NCBI GenBank assembly: GCA_947487895.1
Contig: CANKYF010000004.1
Location: 186,001 to 250,000, forward strand
Length of the DNA: 64,000 bases
DNA from: an uncultured Flavobacteriaceae bacterium
GTDB taxonomy: Bacteria > Bacteroidota > Bacteroidia > Flavobacteriales > Flavobacteriaceae
Direction of reading: 5' to 3'
Shown: in pieces, positions 61,367 to 64,000 of the stretch
Layout: each line of letters opens with the position of its first letter
How positions within the stretch are numbered: the stretch's first letter is position 1
Program-made: the position numbers and the translations under genes
Notes under the pieces: model-generated
Seen by the model: only the letters and a program-made list of their open reading frames with translations
Told to the model about the DNA's origin: nothing
Databases searched by the model: none

Positions 61367-61676
61367 AAGTTGAAAAAATAATTATTAACGAAAAAAGGTT
61401 TTAACAGAAAGTCAAGACCCAAATTCCGATGGAATCGGAATCATCAAAAATCAGAAATAATGAACGAAAGAGTGAAGATGCAAAGCAAAGCTTTAAGCAC
61501 GTAACTCTAAAGTGAATGGTGCTTTAGCAATTTCCTATTTTTGATTTGATTTTTTGGTTCGTTTTGTATCAAGACAAAATGAACAGAAAAGAAAAAGGTA
61601 CAATTTAAAACAAATCCTGCCTTCACTTCGACAAGCTCAGTGTGACACTCAGTGACCACGAAGGAAAAACAAAAAA
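61367..61676. other. Gene-free stretch between cobT and cobS
   Basis: It contains a hairpin ATTCCGATGGAATCGGAAT (about 61421-61440), AT-rich spacer DNA, a GTTTTGTATCAAGACAAAAT inverted element (about 61562-61581), and a copy of the CACTTCGAC-AA-GCTCAGTGTGACA repeat (61624-61647). No reading frame or riboswitch. Confidence 0.6.
61624..61647. repeat. Uninterrupted copy of the palindromic repeat
   Basis: CACTTCGACAAGCTCAGTGT followed by GACA; the undisturbed counterpart of the copy split inside the riboswitch. Confidence 0.7.
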
Positions 61677-62438
61677 ATGAAAAAAGAACTCCAAATATTC
61701 CTAACAGCAATTATGTTTTTCACAAGAATCCCATGTCCAAAATGGGTAAACCATGATGCTGAATTTCTAAGACAAAGCTCTAAATATTTTTCACTAGTAG
61801 GCATCATTGTTGGAAGTATTGGTGCTCTTGTGTATTATGGAGCTTCCTTTATATTTTCTACTGAAATAGCAATTTTACTAAGCATGATTTCAACCATTTA
61901 TGTTACTGGGGCTTTTCATGAAGATGGCTTTGCCGATGTTTGTGATGGACTAGGAGGCGGATGGACGAAAGAAAAGATCCTTTTAATCATGAAAGATTCT
62001 CGCTTAGGAACTTATGGTGCAGCTGGATTAGTTTTAATACTAGCTTTAAAATTCACAAGCCTTAGAGAAATTCCATTTCATTTTATTCCATTAGCTTTAA
62101 TCTCAGGGCATAGTTTGAGCAGATTTATTGCTACAACGCTCATATACACACATCCGTATGTACGAGACACAGACGATAGTAAAGCTAAACCCGCAGCAAA
62201 AAATATCACTATAAGCATGCTATTAATTAGTGCTGTTTTTGGAATGCTTCCTCTTTTCTTTTTTAAAAATCCATTAGTTTTTTTAACAATTATTCCGTGT
62301 TACTTGATTAAAATGTATATGGGTGCTAAATTCAAAAAATGGTTAGGTGGTCAAACAGGAGATTGTGCTGGTGCCGTACAACAATTATGCGAAGTTGTTT
62401 TTTATTTAAGCCTATTAGTATTATGGAAATTCATTTAA
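61677..62438 (+). CDS. cobS: Adenosylcobinamide-GDP ribazoletransferase
   Basis: Last assembly step: joins adenosylcobinamide-GDP with alpha-ribazole in the inner membrane. 253 residues with several membrane helices; MFFTRIPCPKWVNHDAEFLR near the start, the key motif GAFHEDGFADVCDGLGGG and MKDSRLGTYGAAGLVLIL, and TGDCAGAVQQLCEV near the end. Its 3' end overlaps cobC by 16 bases. Confidence 0.95.
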   Translation: MKKELQIFLTAIMFFTRIPCPKWVNHDAEFLRQSSKYFSLVGIIVGSIGALVYYGASFIFSTEIAILLSMISTIYVTGAFHEDGFADVCDGLGGGWTKEKILLIMKDSRLGTYGAAGLVLILALKFTSLREIPFHFIPLALISGHSLSRFIATTLIYTHPYVRDTDDSKAKPAAKNITISMLLISAVFGMLPLFFFKNPLVFLTIIPCYLIKMYMGAKFKKWLGGQTGDCAGAVQQLCEVVFYLSLLVLWKFI

Positions 62439-62989
62439 TAAGACATACAACTCCCAAGATAGAAAAAGGTATTTGTTATGGGCAAAGTAATTTAGATTTA
62501 AGCGATTCTTATGATAAAGAATTCAAAACAGTTAAATCAAAAATAAACATTGTACCTCCCTTCAAAGTTATTTCAAGTCCTTTAAAACGTTGTACTCAGT
62601 TAGCAGAATATTTGAATGAAAATGTATCCTATGAGAATCGTTTAAAAGAACTCAACTTCGGAAATTGGGAACTAAAACCTTGGAATGATATCCCCGAAAA
62701 AGAAATAACTCCTTGGATGCAAGATTTTGTAAATGTAAAAGTTCCAAATGGCGAATCTTATACGCAATTAGCCACAAGAGTTAAAAACTTTTTTGATGAT
62801 TTACTAGCTTCAAAAACAACTAATCATTTAATCATTGTATCTCATGCAGGTCCTATTAGAGCTTTTTTGGCAATGATTTTAAATATAGATTTAAAAGACT
62901 CTTTCAATATTAAAATAAATTATGGTGACGTTTTTCACATTAAAAAAGAGAAAAACTCATTTAAACTTATCACAGAAATAGATATTTAA
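62423..62989 (+). CDS. cobC: Alpha-ribazole phosphatase (histidine phosphatase)
   Basis: 188 residues starting EIHLIRHTTPKIEKGICYGQ, where the RH dyad holds the phosphorylated His. SSPLKRCTQLAEYL, ELNFGNWELKPWNDIP and VSHAGPIRAFLAMI complete the site. It dephosphorylates alpha-ribazole 5'-phosphate. The start is the ATG inside the end of cobS (62423), since the longer frame reads cobS in another phase. Operon order cobT-cobS-cobC, after cobU. Confidence 0.92.
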   Translation: MEIHLIRHTTPKIEKGICYGQSNLDLSDSYDKEFKTVKSKINIVPPFKVISSPLKRCTQLAEYLNENVSYENRLKELNFGNWELKPWNDIPEKEITPWMQDFVNVKVPNGESYTQLATRVKNFFDDLLASKTTNHLIIVSHAGPIRAFLAMILNIDLKDSFNIKINYGDVFHIKKEKNSFKLITEIDI

Positions 62990-63049
62990 AAACACACCTT
63001 AACTAAGTATTCAAAAAAATTGAAGACCTTTGACTCATAATTATATAAC

Positions 63050-64000
63050 ATGCGCTTAATAACTCTACTCGTAATTGTAAGCTTCTTTACCATTATTACA
63101 TCCTGTAAAAAGGAGAAAGCCTCTAATGAACTGTCAGTAGCAATAAGTTCAGAAAAAGATGTCTTAAAATATGCTAAAGGCTTTTCAATCGTCAATCACA
63201 AAAATTATAAAGAAATAATTGTCACTTCTCCTTGGCCAAAAAGTGAAGATACTTATCATTATATCTTAGTAGATGAGGGGCAAACCGTTCCTGAGCATAA
63301 GGAATCTGATATTATTATCAAATTACCTATTAACAAAATTGTAGTAATGTCTACTACTAATATTCCAGCCTTAGAATATTTAGGTATAGATGATCAATTA
63401 GTAGGGTTTCCTAATACCAGATTCATTTCATCTGAAAAAACCAGACAACGTATTGATAATGGAGAAATTAAAGACTTAAACAATGACTTAGACATTAACA
63501 TGGAACTACTACTTGACTTGCAACCTGAGCTAGTTATTGGGTTTTCGGTTAATGGTAATGATAAGAAATTAGATCAAATTGAAAAGTTTGGAATTCCAGT
63601 AGTTTTAGATGGTGCTTGGACCGAAGAACACCCATTGGGCAGAGCAGAATGGATAAAATTTATTGGAGCATTTTTTAATAAAGAAAAAGAAGCAGATAGC
63701 ATTTTTAATAGCATAGAAACTAATTATTTAGAAGCTAAAGAAATGGTTCTGAAAGTAGAACAAAAACCTACAGTGTTTTCGGGCTCAATGATTAAAGATG
63801 TTTGGTATGTTCCTGGAGGAAAAAGCTTTGTTGCTAAATTTTTAGAAGACGCCAATACAAATTATCTTTGGAAGGATAGTGACGCTAATGGTAGCCTACA
63901 ATTAAATTTTGAAAACGTTTTGGAAAAAGCTCAAAATGCCGATTTATGGATTAGTGCCGGACTATTTGAAGATAAAGAACAAATGCAAAATCAGCATAAA
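63050..64000 (+). CDS. BtuF-like periplasmic-binding lipoprotein, cut by the window edge
   Basis: An open frame of 317 codons runs to the right edge. Lipoprotein signal ends FFTIITSCKKEKA. The class III binding-protein fold is clear: IVVMSTTNIPALEYLGIDDQ, ELLLDLQPELVIGFSVNGND, GRAEWIKFIGAFFNKEKEAD and VWYVPGGKSFVAKFLEDA. It follows cobC by 60 bases and is likely the binding protein of a corrinoid importer whose BtuCD genes should lie just beyond. It is a second BtuF-type protein besides the one without a signal. Confidence 0.9.
   Translation, partial: MRLITLLVIVSFFTIITSCKKEKASNELSVAISSEKDVLKYAKGFSIVNHKNYKEIIVTSPWPKSEDTYHYILVDEGQTVPEHKESDIIIKLPINKIVVMSTTNIPALEYLGIDDQLVGFPNTRFISSEKTRQRIDNGEIKDLNNDLDINMELLLDLQPELVIGFSVNGNDKKLDQIEKFGIPVVLDGAWTEEHPLGRAEWIKFIGAFFNKEKEADSIFNSIETNYLEAKEMVLKVEQKPTVFSGSMIKDVWYVPGGKSFVAKFLEDANTNYLWKDSDANGSLQLNFENVLEKAQNADLWISAGLFEDKEQMQNQHK

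Overview
The window looks like a chromosomal segment of a marine-type member of the Flavobacteriaceae (Bacteroidota). Seen directly: AT-rich DNA, TAnnTTTG-type -7 promoter elements, many lipoproteins with acidic residues after the lipid cysteine, type IX secretion (T9SS) sorting domains, a Rho factor with a long disordered insertion, and many families restricted to Bacteroidota (DUF1599, DUF3667, DUF3810, DUF4252, DUF4293, DUF6503). No phage, integron, CRISPR array or rRNA operon is visible. Most of the window is housekeeping.

Layout. 1-7.2 kb: a partial TPR protein, a lipoprotein, tpiA, a TlpA-like thioredoxin, a lone DppB-type permease whose start abuts a heptamer minisatellite, a four-helix-bundle protein, a DoxX protein, a tandem DUF1599 protein and divergent folP. 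7.3-15 kb: a lipoprotein, the c-di-AMP cyclase cdaA, a zinc-ribbon membrane protein, an ABC exporter with truA, a TetR/NTF2/DinB operon, a phosphodiesterase and a DUF4293 protein. 15-26.8 kb: rho, a small Cys-rich lipoprotein with an orphan partner, rpsT, tRNA-Glu, proS, a low-complexity surface lipoprotein, a FadL-like porin, folE, cysS, yidD and a MarR unit with paired operator-like sites. 26.9-40 kb: pepD, DUF3810, DUF6503, two SpoU-type methyltransferases, a decayed GIY-YIG gene between perfect inverted repeats, an M48 protease, a GH16 enzyme, a beta-helix lipoprotein and a DEAD-box helicase. 40-54.5 kb: a TPR lipoprotein, a T9SS pseudogene, a sirtuin, AlkB, a T9SS lectin protein, a glycosyltransferase, a haem-binding protein, purB, an ECF sigma operon with two DUF4252 proteins, an S41 protease and an ATP-pyrophosphatase.

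54.6 kb to the end is a cobalamin uptake and salvage locus: a BtuG-like propeller lipoprotein and a BtuB-like receptor behind a cobalamin riboswitch, a BtuF-like protein, a LysE exporter, cobU, cobT, cobS, cobC and a second, lipoprotein-type BtuF cut by the window edge. There are no corrin-ring genes, so the cell probably imports corrinoids and rebuilds the lower ligand.

The most unusual signals are in intergenic DNA. A short palindromic repeat with the core CACTTCGAC...GCTCAGTGTGACA occurs in several gaps. It brackets a frameshifted GIY-YIG nuclease gene as 28-bp perfect inverted repeats, and one copy, itself split by a 36-bp perfect palindrome, sits inside the cobalamin riboswitch. Two heptanucleotide tandem arrays of about 11 copies touch the start of a permease gene and the stop codon of cobT. 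No clearly new multi-gene defence or biosynthetic system could be supported.
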